Assembly: GCF_017562075.2 (NCBI RefSeq)
Contig: NC_054081.1
Span: forward strand, 22,820,793-22,884,792
Length of the DNA stretch: 64,000 nt
Source: Anopheles merus
Taxonomy: Eukaryota; Arthropoda; Insecta; Diptera; Culicidae
Direction: 5' to 3'
Position numbers and translations under genes: made by a program. Under the pieces are notes generated by a model that worked only from the letters and a program-made list of their open reading frames with translations, was not told the DNA's origin and ran no database searches. Below are positions 1 through 8,862 of the stretch, in pieces. Numbering within the stretch: position 1 is the stretch's first letter; every line of letters starts with the position of its first letter.

Positions 1-1324
1 CGATAGCCATCATACGTTGAAAACTGTTGGGGCTAATGTTTAGACCAAATGGCATACGTTTAAATTGATAATGCCCTGATCCTGTTGAAAAAGCTGTAAA
101 TTTTCTTGACTCATTTTCTAAAGGTATTTGGTGGAATCCTGACATTAGGTCAAGGGTGCTAAAATATTTTGCCCTGCCAAGTTGATCTAGTATTGAGTCA
201 ATTCTTGGCAATGGAAATTTATCTGGTATAACCTTTTTGTTTAATTGCCTGAAATCCACAACAAGTCTCCATTTTTTATTACCATCTGTTGATTTCTTTG
301 GAACTAGTAAGATTGGTGAATTATATGGTGACACTGAGTGCTCTATTATATCATTCTTAAGCATTTTGTCTACCTGATTTTGAATTTCATCTGCTTGTGA
401 GTAAATTTGTTTGTAGTTTGGTATGTAGGTAGGGATATTGTCTTTTAATTCGATTTTCTGAGGGTAGAAATTGTTTGTGGTTATTGGATCATCCTCTACG
501 CAAAAAATATCGTTGTATTCTGTTACAACCTTTCTTAGATTGTAAATTTCCGAAGTGGGAATTTTATCTATTTTAATTTTTTGTAAGAGTTTTTGTAGTC
601 TATCATTGTTTACTTCTCCTGCTTTGTTGTTTACTTGTTTAGCTTCGTAATTTGATAATGGTTCTGTAATAGGGTTGAATTCTGCGTGCGTTATATAGAT
701 ATTTCGTTGCCTTGTGTTGATGAATTTAACAACCTGATTATCTTTAGAAATGATTGTACTACCACAAAATACTCCTGGTTGGATTTCTTGAGCGAATACT
801 ATGGTATCCTCAGTTATATTCGGAAGGTATATTCTTCGTACTACTTCACTTCTGATGGGTAAAATAAATCCTTTTCCATCATCTTCCTCAATACTATGCT
901 GAATTTCCTCCCCCTGACATGTGAATGTAAGCAATAGTAAATCATAGTTAATAGAACATCTGTAAAGTTTGTAAAAATCTCTACCTAATATACCATCTGC
1001 TCCAATGTTAAATTCATCCGGAACTAGTACAAAGTCGTGTTCCAATTCTAAATTGTTAAAAAAAATAGTGCAAGTTGTATTACCTTTGGAATATATTGGT
1101 GTGTTAGATATTCCTGTTAATGAAATTGAATCTGAACGTATTGGACTGTGGTTTTTCTTTAATTTGCTTGCTTTGAATAGTGATACTGATGCTCCTGTGT
1201 CGACTAATAATATAGATGTTTCGGTATTAGCAAAACTCAGTTTAATTTTTATGTAATCAACTCCATTCAAATCTAGCGCGTATATTGGTCTAGAGTCTGA
1301 GTTGATTCCTTTTGGTCTAAAAAA
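1..1324 (-). CDS. pol: Pol of element W: protease and N-terminal half of reverse transcriptase, partial
   Basis: Expressed from gag by -1 frameshifting. The aspartic protease has DTGAS (GAC at 1199-1201) followed by the GILGRDF flap-region motif. A linker follows, then the RT fingers with VDFRQLNKK, FPLPRID, STLDLMSGFHQI and PFGLNISPNSFQRMM. The frame is open without stops from the heptamer to base 1. The catalytic YIDD, RNase H and integrase would lie beyond the window. It is closest in sequence to the pol of Y and less close to X. The start is set by the frameshift, not by a methionine. Confidence 0.88.
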
Positions 1325-2514
1325 TTATTCTCATCCTCCTGTACCTGAGCTGTAGTATGATATACGTTTCTGGATTGTTGCCCTGTTTCTCGATTCGTTA
1401 TAGCCCTAGGACTTCTATTTGGCCTGTTTTGATAGCCATTATTATTGTATCTTTGATTTTGGTTGTCTCTATTATTGCCACTGCGGTTATTATTTCTTTG
1501 ATTGCTGTTGTAGCCATCACTGTTATAATTGCGGTTATTGAAATTGTTGTTGTTTCTGTAATTGTCATTGCGTCTGTATGATTGGTTTGAGTTAGGACGG
1601 TTATTATACTGATAATTCCTGTTCTGTTGTCTATAATTATTGAATCTACTGTTGTTGTATGAACCCTGGTAAGCAAGTACTTGTGCTTTGTCTTGTCGAG
1701 ATTCGCATTCATCTACTACTTTAGTAGCTTCGTTTATAGTTGTGAATTTTCCAATGATGAGAGCTGTTTTAGCTTCTCGATTTGACACTTTATCTATTAA
1801 TGAATTTATTCCTTCCCGAATTGCGAATTCATTTGCTACTTCGGTTGGAATTTGTTTTTGAAGGTAGAGAACCTTCAATTTTTCTGTAAGCTCTTCTATT
1901 TCTTTGCAAAGTGTCTTTGTATCCTTAGTTTTTAATGATTTCATGTTAGCTATTACTTTGCTTGGTTCTACCTTTTCTTCACAGCGTGATTTTATATCCT
2001 CTGCTACTTGCTGTACTGTGGTAAGGTTGGGTTTTATTCCGGTTTCTGCCTTACCAGATAATCTAGTGTAAATGAAGTCTACCAATAGTCCCTCTTGATC
2101 ATCCGGGAACATTCTCTTTGCAAAATGTATTGCCCTAAGGAAGGATTGTAATTGGTCTGCGGATCCATTATATGTCGGTACTACAGCCGAAGCTTCTTTT
2201 AGGTTAAACGTCGCCATTGTTTGGGTTCCTAAACTAACGTTATTAGATGAAACAGTAAACTTTTGTTTGTGAATTGCTAAGAATTTATTTATGTCACTAT
2301 AAAGTGTTCTAGCAATTTTGGATGTATATGTTAGTTCTTCTTCACTTATTTCATTTTCATATTTAACTAGCTTTTCTTGTAGCTTTTTGAAAGTTTCCTT
2401 AGCACTTTCCTCATATGTGCTTATTGCGCACTGTCTGTAGCATCTGTCTATGTGTTTTAAACTATCGTGCAGTTGTTTTAATCTTTCTACTAGTAGTTCT
2501 ATTTTTTGTTTCAT
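1273..2514 (-). CDS. gag: Gag of element W (413 aa)
   Basis: Structural protein that would form the virus-like particle. The N-terminal 100 residues include a CYRQCA segment shared with the Y gag (CYRLCA). The middle (about 105-290) is the capsid-like core, starting near YNGSADQLQSF. Residues about 290-375 are almost all Asn, Gln, Arg, Tyr and Gly, replacing the zinc knuckles of other Ty3/gypsy gags and probably binding RNA. The end of the ORF overlaps pol, and the slippery heptamer at 1324-1318 lies about 16 codons before the stop. The frame is intact. Related copies are Y gag (46532-47291, internally deleted) and X gag (59569-60775, broken). Confidence 0.9.
   Translation of the reverse strand: MKQKIELLVERLKQLHDSLKHIDRCYRQCAISTYEESAKETFKKLQEKLVKYENEISEEELTYTSKIARTLYSDINKFLAIHKQKFTVSSNNVSLGTQTMATFNLKEASAVVPTYNGSADQLQSFLRAIHFAKRMFPDDQEGLLVDFIYTRLSGKAETGIKPNLTTVQQVAEDIKSRCEEKVEPSKVIANMKSLKTKDTKTLCKEIEELTEKLKVLYLQKQIPTEVANEFAIREGINSLIDKVSNREAKTALIIGKFTTINEATKVVDECESRQDKAQVLAYQGSYNNSRFNNYRQQNRNYQYNNRPNSNQSYRRNDNYRNNNNFNNRNYNSDGYNSNQRNNNRSGNNRDNQNQRYNNNGYQNRPNRSPRAITNRETGQQSRNVYHTTAQVQEDENNFLDQKESTQTLDQYTR
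1318..1324 (-). promoter_or_regulatory. -1 ribosomal frameshift site T_TTT_TTA between gag and pol of W
   Basis: In the gag frame the codons are AAT TTT TTA, giving the canonical heptamer T TTT TTA. The pol frame is the -1 frame, and its last upstream stop is at 1325-1327, so pol opens exactly at the heptamer. The homologous place in Y (47252-47258) has the same heptamer with pol again in -1. I saw no strong downstream stem by eye. Confidence 0.78.
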
Positions 2515-2712
2515 TCTTCATCATATTAGTTTATAAATTAAGGGTTATGCAGTACCTTGGAGTTCTCGTAGGTGGTGCCCTACCCGGTGTCCGGTGTTCC
2601 TCTGTCCCTAGGTCCAGGGATGTCTTCTCTCACCTGTCTGTCCGACAGTGAGCCCGTGTGAAGGTTATTTATTTGCAGCTTTCGCTGCTTTTTGTCTTCG
2701 TCGTTGAGTCGA

Positions 2713-2898
2713 TTATAGTTGATCCATCATGAGATGTGTCTCAATGAGGATCAAATGTAGCTTCATAGTCTTGGAAATGTTTTTGCCCTTGGAGGCACGT
2801 TTCAAAAGGCGCATTGTTGCCTTATGTAGCCTTTTCCTGTCTGTCTCGTCGCGCAACATAGCCGTCATGCGGTGTAGTCTGTCCCACTGATTTTCCAT
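2713..2898 (-). CDS. third leader ORF of W (61 aa), basic, unknown
   Basis: Short Lys/Arg-rich ORF (RLHKATMRLLKRASKGKNISK) ending 198 bases before the gag start. It looks helical and strongly basic, which would suit nucleic-acid binding, but nothing confirms this. No equivalent is seen in Y. It could instead act only as an upstream ORF affecting gag translation. Confidence 0.35.
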   Translation of the reverse strand: MENQWDRLHRMTAMLRDETDRKRLHKATMRLLKRASKGKNISKTMKLHLILIETHLMMDQL

Positions 2899-3075
2899 TA
2901 TGATAAAGTGCCTTCACTGACGTTCACGTATTTATAACACTAGCCACTTCACGGTTAATTGTTTTTGTTATTATGTTTCATTTTTCGACGACTTGCTTGT
3001 GCCGTTACTGTTCCGTTTTGGTTCCACTTTTATTTATTTATATATTTATTTATTTATTTATTATATTTTTTTTTA

Positions 3076-3357
3076 TCACTCTTCCATAAGGCTGTTTGCT
3101 TCCATATTATTGTTTTCGCTGTCTCTTGCAGCCGCAACCACAGTGCTCCATAACAAATGAGCTCTCACTAGTAAACCTTGCACTTCGTCTAGCGTGATGG
3201 GCTGGTTTTTTGATTCAATGAAAATAGTTGCTCCTGTTTCATGCAATTCTGCTTTTATATATTCCCTAATGCATGACCTATCGATGCGTGCCTTAATCAT
3301 GTGCATCATCCAGTTTATGGTTTGCACTAGATCGAGTTCAATTGTGTCGTCCATCAT
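3076..3357 (-). CDS. second leader ORF of W (93 aa), unknown
   Basis: Starts with two methionines and is acidic to neutral, with predicted helical stretches and no membrane segment or metal-binding motif. It lies between the MGN ORF and the third leader ORF. I find no counterpart in the leader of Y, so its reality rests only on length and on sitting in an otherwise undamaged element. It might be an accessory ORF of this family or a chance frame. Confidence 0.4.
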   Translation of the reverse strand: MMDDTIELDLVQTINWMMHMIKARIDRSCIREYIKAELHETGATIFIESKNQPITLDEVQGLLVRAHLLWSTVVAAARDSENNNMEANSLMEE

Positions 3358-3427
3358 AATGTCTATATATTTTCATGTTAAACTTTTCTGCTCACTATAA
3401 ACTCGTTTTATTGTCTCTCTTTTTTTT

Positions 3428-3658
3428 TTACTTAGGCAGCGATATGATTTTTAGTGCTCTATCGTGAGCCTGTTTAGATAGAAACTTGTATATGGCCTTT
3501 AACACTTTACACACGATTATAATTGAGAGCAAAATTATGAGGTTTATTTTAACATCTTGTGATAGATGCTGTTCCGTATGTATGTTTTGAGTTTGTATAA
3601 TTGTGAGGTCCTCATTGCCTTTTATTTTGGTCTCTGGTTTGGCATTACCATTGCCCAT
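3428..3658 (-). CDS. small leader ORF of W: MGN-start single-helix membrane protein (76 aa)
   Basis: First ORF after the primer site and LTR. It begins MGNGN, a possible N-myristoylation start, continues with a polar segment containing TIIQTQNIHTEQH (about residues 19-31), then one hydrophobic helix (about residues 38-57) followed by a basic tail. Element Y carries a clear relative in the same position (45934-46167) with TIIQTQNVHSEQH, the same MGN start and a helix at the same place, although the rest of Y is diverged. Conservation in two elements argues for a translated, useful product, perhaps acting at membranes. Membrane topology and lipidation are inferred. I do not recognise a named family. 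Confidence 0.75.
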   Translation of the reverse strand: MGNGNAKPETKIKGNEDLTIIQTQNIHTEQHLSQDVKINLIILLSIIIVCKVLKAIYKFLSKQAHDRALKIISLPK

Positions 3659-3742
3659 TGTATTATAATCACTGTCACCCCTTTTATACCACTTGTCACT
3701 AACTTACCGGTCGCGGTATGTATAGTTTGCGGTGATGCAAAC

Positions 3743-3756
3743 TGTCACGGTCGCCA
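3743..3756 (-). other. primer binding site of W, tRNA-Arg type
   Basis: Minus-strand TGGCGACCGTGACA abuts the LTR end. This is the primer site type known for 412/mdg1 elements, complementary to the 3' end of tRNA-Arg (family knowledge). It fixes both the element orientation and the LTR boundary. Confidence 0.8.
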
Positions 3757-4598
3757 TGTAATAAGTTGGTTCGGACGCGACGGGTAGTTCAACAATGCCA
3801 TACTATAGACATCACTCTTCAGGTATATTTGTAAGCACGAAGGTGGAGTTTTCGGATGTTTCCTGAATATCATCGATGTTTCAGGTAGAGGACAAACACG
3901 ATTAAATTAATTCCACATCTCGCTTTAGTTTTACAAGTCAAGACTTGACCGACAAAGATTTAACAGTATCACTTCACGACTGCACGTACTGTGCGTAACT
4001 GTGATTCTAACTGTCTCCGGCTGTCCTGGTCTCATCTTGCATCTTTATTTATACGGTACCTTTCTTCAATTCGATTTTGCGTTTACTTTCGCTTTGTGTC
4101 GGTTATGCTGAGGGTTAGGTTTTTTGGTTTAACATATGGTTGTAATTATTCTGTTAGGTCAGTTCTTGAGTTCTTATGCTTACGCGGTGTTTTGTTTCCG
4201 ACGCTTGCAGTTAACGGTTACGTTTGTACACACGAGGGTACGTTGTCTCCTATTTCATTATTTATGAACTGATGGTTGCTATTATGCAATGTTATTGTTT
4301 TTACGCTTTACGCACTTGAAACGTTTTTGTGCTGGGTAATGTTTTTCTGCTGTTTTCGCACCTACGGGGCTGTGTGCGGGTTGTGTGTTTTAAGTGTTTT
4401 TGGACAAGGGTTTTTCTGCTGACTTACAATTCCTGGCGTAAGGTTATTTATGTGGTTTGGGTTGTGTTAATTTCTTGAGTGGTTATTTTATCCTTTTTTG
4501 TGTGTTGTGTGGTGTTGACAATTTGTGTTTATTAAGTGTGATGAGAATTGCGTGTGAATTGATTATAGACAGTATAGCATGTGCATGTGCATGCTACA
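3757..4598 (-). repeat. 5' LTR of element W (842 bp)
   Basis: On the minus strand it starts TGTAGCATGCACATGC at 4598 and ends TTACA at 3757, directly before the primer site. The boundaries are supported by the related solo LTR at 22081-22938, which starts and ends with matching sequence and has its own target-site duplication. The family signature is an alternating CATGCACATGCACATG stretch at the LTR start. The target duplication of W cannot be tested because its other end is outside the window. Confidence 0.85.
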
Positions 4599-4797
4599 GT
4601 TGGCTGTGTTACAAATTGCTTGCTATCTAGTATATGTTTGTCTAGTTAGATTTAAGTATTTGTTTGTTATCATTAATTTTAAGTTTTAGCCAGTAAGTTT
4701 CCCTATATTTAGCCCTCTGAGGCTGATATTTGTATCTAAATAAATTAATAAATAAATAGCGAGGTGCGCTAAAATATTTGAATTAGAACTAATAATA
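4599..4797. other. A+T-rich gap, possible LINE tail
   Basis: There is no ORF. The stretch near 4735-4760 ends in an AATAAATTAATAAATAAATA tract like the 3' tail of a Jockey- or R1-type LINE, but there is no coding sequence to confirm it. Confidence 0.3.
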
Positions 4798-7611
4798 ATT
4801 TTTCGGAAAGAAATGTTACGCCGCTGCTAGGAAGAAATTGGTTAGATGTTTTGTTCCCGGATTGGAGAAAAGCATTCGAGTTAAAAAGTATAGAATCAGA
4901 TGTGCTGGCTGCGTTACAGAAAAAAAATCCGTGCACTAAGAATGCGTCAAGTGAGTCAATTAAGGGATTTGAGGCAAATTTAGTATTGAGAGAAGATTAT
5001 TGTCCAATTTTTCATAAAGCCTATCCCATTTCCTTCACCTTACAAAAGAAAGTCGAAGAAGAGTTAAACAAAATGGTCGAAGAAGGTGTGTTAGTGCCAA
5101 CAAAGTATTCCGAATGGGCGATTCCTGTGGTAATAGTGGAAAAAGGAAATGGTTATGTTAGGCTATGTCTAGATAGAAAAGCAACGCTGAATAAATATTT
5201 GTCGATGGAACATTATCCACTTTCAAAAATTGAGGACATATTAGCTAAAATTTCTGATTGGAAATTATTTTGCAAAATCGATTTATCAGGCGCATATTTA
5301 CAAGTCAAAATGTCCGAGTCTGCGAAACAAATATGCACAATTAATACATCCAAAGGATTGTTCAATTATACACGTATGTCATTTGGCGTCCGCCATTAAG
5401 GCCGGGATAACGGACTGGAAGACGAAGGCGCGAGACCGTGAGCGGTTTCGGACACTCCTGAGGCAGGCCAAGACCGCAAAGCGGTTGTAGCGCCGGATAA
5501 GTAAGTAAGTAAGCCATTTGGAATCCATACAGCCCCAGTGATCTTTCAAAGTACAATAGATCAAATATTAAGGAATACGAAAGGATTGGCATATATAGAT
5601 GATAGTATTGTCGTAGGGAAAAATGCGGAAGAATGCAAAACGAATTTATATGAAGTAATGGAAAAATTGAACAGTCATAACGTAAAGATTAATAACGTGT
5701 CACGTATAAAATATTTGGGTCACACTATAACGAGTAACGGAATACACCCAATTGAATCGAAAGTAGAAGCTATTGTAAAAGCACCAGTACCAAATAATAT
5801 AAGTCAATTTAAAGCATACTTGGGATTACATAATTATTATCATAGATTCCTTCCAAATGTATCCACCATAATGCGTAATATTATCCACCCTTATATCAGT
5901 TGTTGCGAAATGAAAAAAAAAGTTTGAGTGGACTAAATCATGTCAAGAAGCGTTTGAAAAGTCGAAAATATTGCTATGCGAAAACAGAATGTTAGTTCCA
6001 TATGACCCCGAAAAACCGTTAGTTTTGCAAGTCGATGCAAGTCCATATGGAATAGGAGCAATTTTGTCGCATATCATTAATAACGAGGAAAAGCCAATTA
6101 TGTTTGCCTCAGCGTCACCATCGGAAGCTCAAAAGAATTACGCTAAAGTCCATAGAGAAGCGCTAGCTGTTGTATTCGGAGTGAAGAAATTTCACAATTA
6201 TCTTTACGGAAGAAAATTTAGATTAGTAACGGACAACAGTGGAGTCAAAGAGATTTTCAATCCTACAAAAGGAACGTCGAAAATTGCTGTTGCAAGATTA
6301 CAGAGATGGTCGTTAATACTAGCAAACTATGAGTACACAATAGAACATAAAGCTGGAAGGAAAATGAACAATGTTGATGCACTGTCGCGTTTACCTTTGT
6401 TAGAGGAAAATAAGATAGAGGATACAAAGTTGAGTCTAAAAGTGTTAGAAGAAGAGACAATCGATCTAGAAACACTAAGAGAAAGTCAAAAGAGTAATGA
6501 AGAGATACGACAATTATATAAATACGTTAAGAAAGGGTGACCAAAAAAACTAAACCAAGAGTTTATACCATACTTTAAAATAAGGTATCATTTTGGGATT
6601 GAGCAAGAAGTCTTATATTTGGTTGGATAAAGTTGGATAAAGACATAACTGAATTTACACAAGCGTGTGAGGTATGTCAAGCACGTCAACCGATAAAGAG
6701 AGAAATAGTTGACACCATTTGGAGGAAAGCAGAACAGCCCTTTGAAAGGATACACGTCGATCTATTCTATTTTGAGTCGCGTACGTTATTAATAATCGTA
6801 GACGCATATACAAAGTACATTGACGTAAGAGTACTTAATATATCGAAAGCTACAGATATAATCGAACAGTTAGAGTCAGTCTTTGCTTACTTCGGAAGTC
6901 CAAAGGAGTTAGTGTCTGATAACGGTCCTCCGTTTAATTCCGAAGCATTTAAAGTATTTCTAGACAAACATAAAGTCAAAGTCACAAAATCACCACCCTA
7001 CCACTCACAGTCGAATGGTTTAGCAGAAAGAGGTATGAGAACTGTCAAGGAAGTGCTGAGTAAATTTTTATTGGATGAACAAATCAAACCATTGTAAGAA
7101 AGATAAATAAATTCCTCATAAATTATAGAAATACGCCGCATACAGTAACGAAAGTAACACCATCTAGTACGATGTTATCATATAGACCAAAAACGCAATA
7201 CGATGTAACGCATTCTTTTATATCAGATTCCATCACTAAATCGAACGAACAAAACTACCTAAGTGGTAATCAAGATAGAAAGGATCGAAGGGAAAGTACC
7301 AAAGAAACAAAATTGTAGTATAAAAATATGGTGAAAAAATATGGTATATGAATCACTTTAAAGATATATTGCGATGGATACCGGCTACGGTATTAAAGAA
7401 AGTTAGCCCCCTCATCTATATAGTAAATTTAAATGGATCTTCAAGATTAGTCCACATTAATCAAATACGCAAAAGAGGTATCGTAAGGTCATTTCATCCT
7501 CCAATAGAAATAGAGATAGAAGTCAAAATAAATACCAATAATACCATGAAATACGCAAACGGAAACGAAGTGAATCAAGATCGCCCCCGATCAGACGATC
7601 TGACCGATTAA
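4798..7611 (+). pseudogene. pol: Mag-like Pol: protease end, RT, RNase H, integrase (broken)
   Basis: The first codons give TPLLGRNWL, the end of the aspartic protease. RT follows, with DLSGAYLQV and the catalytic YIDD at 5592-5603. The RT is split at FG (about 5386) by a 128-bp insertion. A frameshift lies near 5910, after LGLHNYYHRFLPNVS. RNase H (about 5930-6380) shows QVDASPYGIGAIL and NVDALSRLP. Integrase (about 6633-7100) keeps the acidic triad in HVDLF, SDNGPPF and NGLAERG, but most of the H2C2 finger is lost. A stop lies at 7095-7097, and the C-terminal part resumes at 7348. Inferred to be inactive. Confidence 0.82.
5387..5514 (+). mobile_element. short retroposon with (TAAG)n tail, SINE or LINE 3' end
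   Basis: A 128-bp GC-rich segment interrupts the Mag-like RT and ends in GGATAAGTAAGTAAGTAAG. It is flanked by CATTTGG at 5380-5386 and 5515-5521, extendable to 9 bp with one mismatch (GTCATTTGG / GCCATTTGG). The microsatellite tail plus a target duplication of 7-9 bp indicates target-primed retroposition. Inside are small GC-rich dyads such as CCGCAAAGCGG. I cannot tell a SINE from a heavily truncated LINE. Confidence 0.75.
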
Positions 7612-7669
7612 ACCTACTACCTAGAAGAAAATATTGTAAATAGTGTAAATCCAAGTTAGTCCGGGAGAA

Positions 7670-7797
7670 TGTAGTGCATGCGTGAGGTTTTAGTTTAAGA
7701 GTAATATGTATAAGTATATGTGAGTTTAAAGTGTAACTTGTATTTGTAATAAAGTAAGTCAGTCGAATCCAGTCCGTCGATACGTACAGATGTCACA
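7670..7797 (+). repeat. putative short 3' LTR of the Mag-like element
   Basis: Starts TGTAGTGCATGC just after a purine-rich CCGGGAGAA and ends GTCACA, with an AATAAA near 7747. The position, 59 bases past the pol stop, is right for a 3' LTR. No second copy exists in the window, so the boundaries are tentative. Confidence 0.45.
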
Positions 7798-7801
7798 GGG
7801 A

Positions 7802-8031
7802 TGACACATCCATTGTGAAATACCAAATAATTTCCGTATTGATCGAATGTAAAATACCATTTCATAAGGTTTAAAACTGTTCAATTCAATAGAAACATAT
7901 CAAATAATTAATTTGATGGCTAAAACCACCCCCTACTTGCAAAATTGTACGAAAATTATTGATATTTTGGCTGGATATTTGGTTGCGGCCGATTTCGGTC
8001 CCCATTAACCATGTATCTCGGGGACCACCTG
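7802..8031. mobile_element. MITE remnant of the GTCCCCGAGATACACGG family (left end missing)
   Basis: Matches the body and right end of the complete copy at 12651-13014. It starts at TGACACATCC and ends at the inverted terminus TCGGGGACCACCTG followed by TA. The left terminus is missing where it joins the Mag-like LTR. Confidence 0.7.
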
Positions 8032-8862
8032 TATATGGATTAAAGGGTACTTACCGACGGGTCTGGATCCAGTGTTTGTGGTGGAAGAAATGTTTGAAAC
8101 CAGCTGGTCAAACAATTTAACCATTTATTACATCGCGCTTGGCGAGATTATTAATGCAATAAGAATGGATCTTTTCCTTCTTTTGATTGTTGTCTAGTAT
8201 CACAGGCGCAAGCATCCGCGCAATGAAGAGATACCCGCTTACTGCTGAACATTTCAAATATGTGTGTTAGAAGAAAGCAACAGGGTTTTGATAAATATCT
8301 TTAAAACTATTCATCGTATCCAAAAACGATCTACGAGAGTTAGATTCAGCATCTCAAAATATATTTGAAATTTTTTTTCGTCTTTTTGGTTTTTTCATTA
8401 CTGGTTCAGAAACTTTTTTTAAATCGATAATATAATCCATCTTAGCAATGTGGCTTTTTTGCGCCGTTCCTTCTGGAAATATGATCTATACAAACTTTCA
8501 CTTATATTTTTATGAAATATTTGAAAAGTGGTGAAGAATTTAGAAAATGATGAAAACAATAACATAGTAAGCATATATTGCAAAGAACATACAGTTTTTC
8601 ATCATCATGATCATGAATCCCACCGCGCAAAAAGTAGCACAGCCTTCCCTCAGCAGCGTTGGTATTGGACTGACCAAACTATGGGGAATTGTTCGGGTCC
8701 CGTCAACTGAACGAGAAAACCCCGCTGCTTCCCATCTTCATCCATACATTTACTCCGCGCACACACACATCTACACGCGCTGTGTTTTCAGCTGTAGAAC
8801 TTGATGCAGAATGCATGCTTTCTCGCTCTGGCACAGAGTAAAAGGTTCGAGCGACATCGACT
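8032..8862. other. no recognisable gene
   Basis: Short spurious frames only. The last 200 bases may include the decayed start of the following BEL pol (there is a TCTCATCACGCGGTGCTTAA context), but nothing before 8863 can be aligned by eye. Confidence 0.4.

Larger units (their letters stand above)
1..4598 (-). mobile_element. mdg1/412-like LTR retrotransposon (element W), truncated by the window edge
   Basis: Read on the minus strand the order is LTR, primer site, three small leader ORFs, gag, then pol overlapping gag in the -1 frame. Pol leaves the window inside the reverse transcriptase, so the 3' LTR is not seen. The phrase PFGLNISPNSFQRMM in the RT and a gag without CCHC knuckles but with an Asn/Gln/Arg-rich tail point to the mdg1/412 branch of Ty3/gypsy elements (family knowledge). 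Gag and the visible part of pol have no stops, so this copy looks young. A solo LTR of the same family lies at 22081-22938. Confidence 0.88.
4798..7797 (+). mobile_element. Mag-like Ty3/gypsy element, 5'-truncated
   Basis: Begins inside the end of the protease and runs through RT, RNase H and integrase to a short putative 3' LTR. Gag and the 5' LTR are missing. The RT signature (PISFTLQKKVEEELNKMVEE, then KIDLSGAYLQV) suits the Mag/K02A2.6-like branch. Several frameshifts and an insertion in the RT show it is dead. Confidence 0.75.

Noticed and set aside
1357..1712. Hydrophobic 74-aa plus-strand frame and a 104-aa alternate minus frame
   Set aside because: Shadows of the Asn/Gln/Arg-rich tail of W gag.
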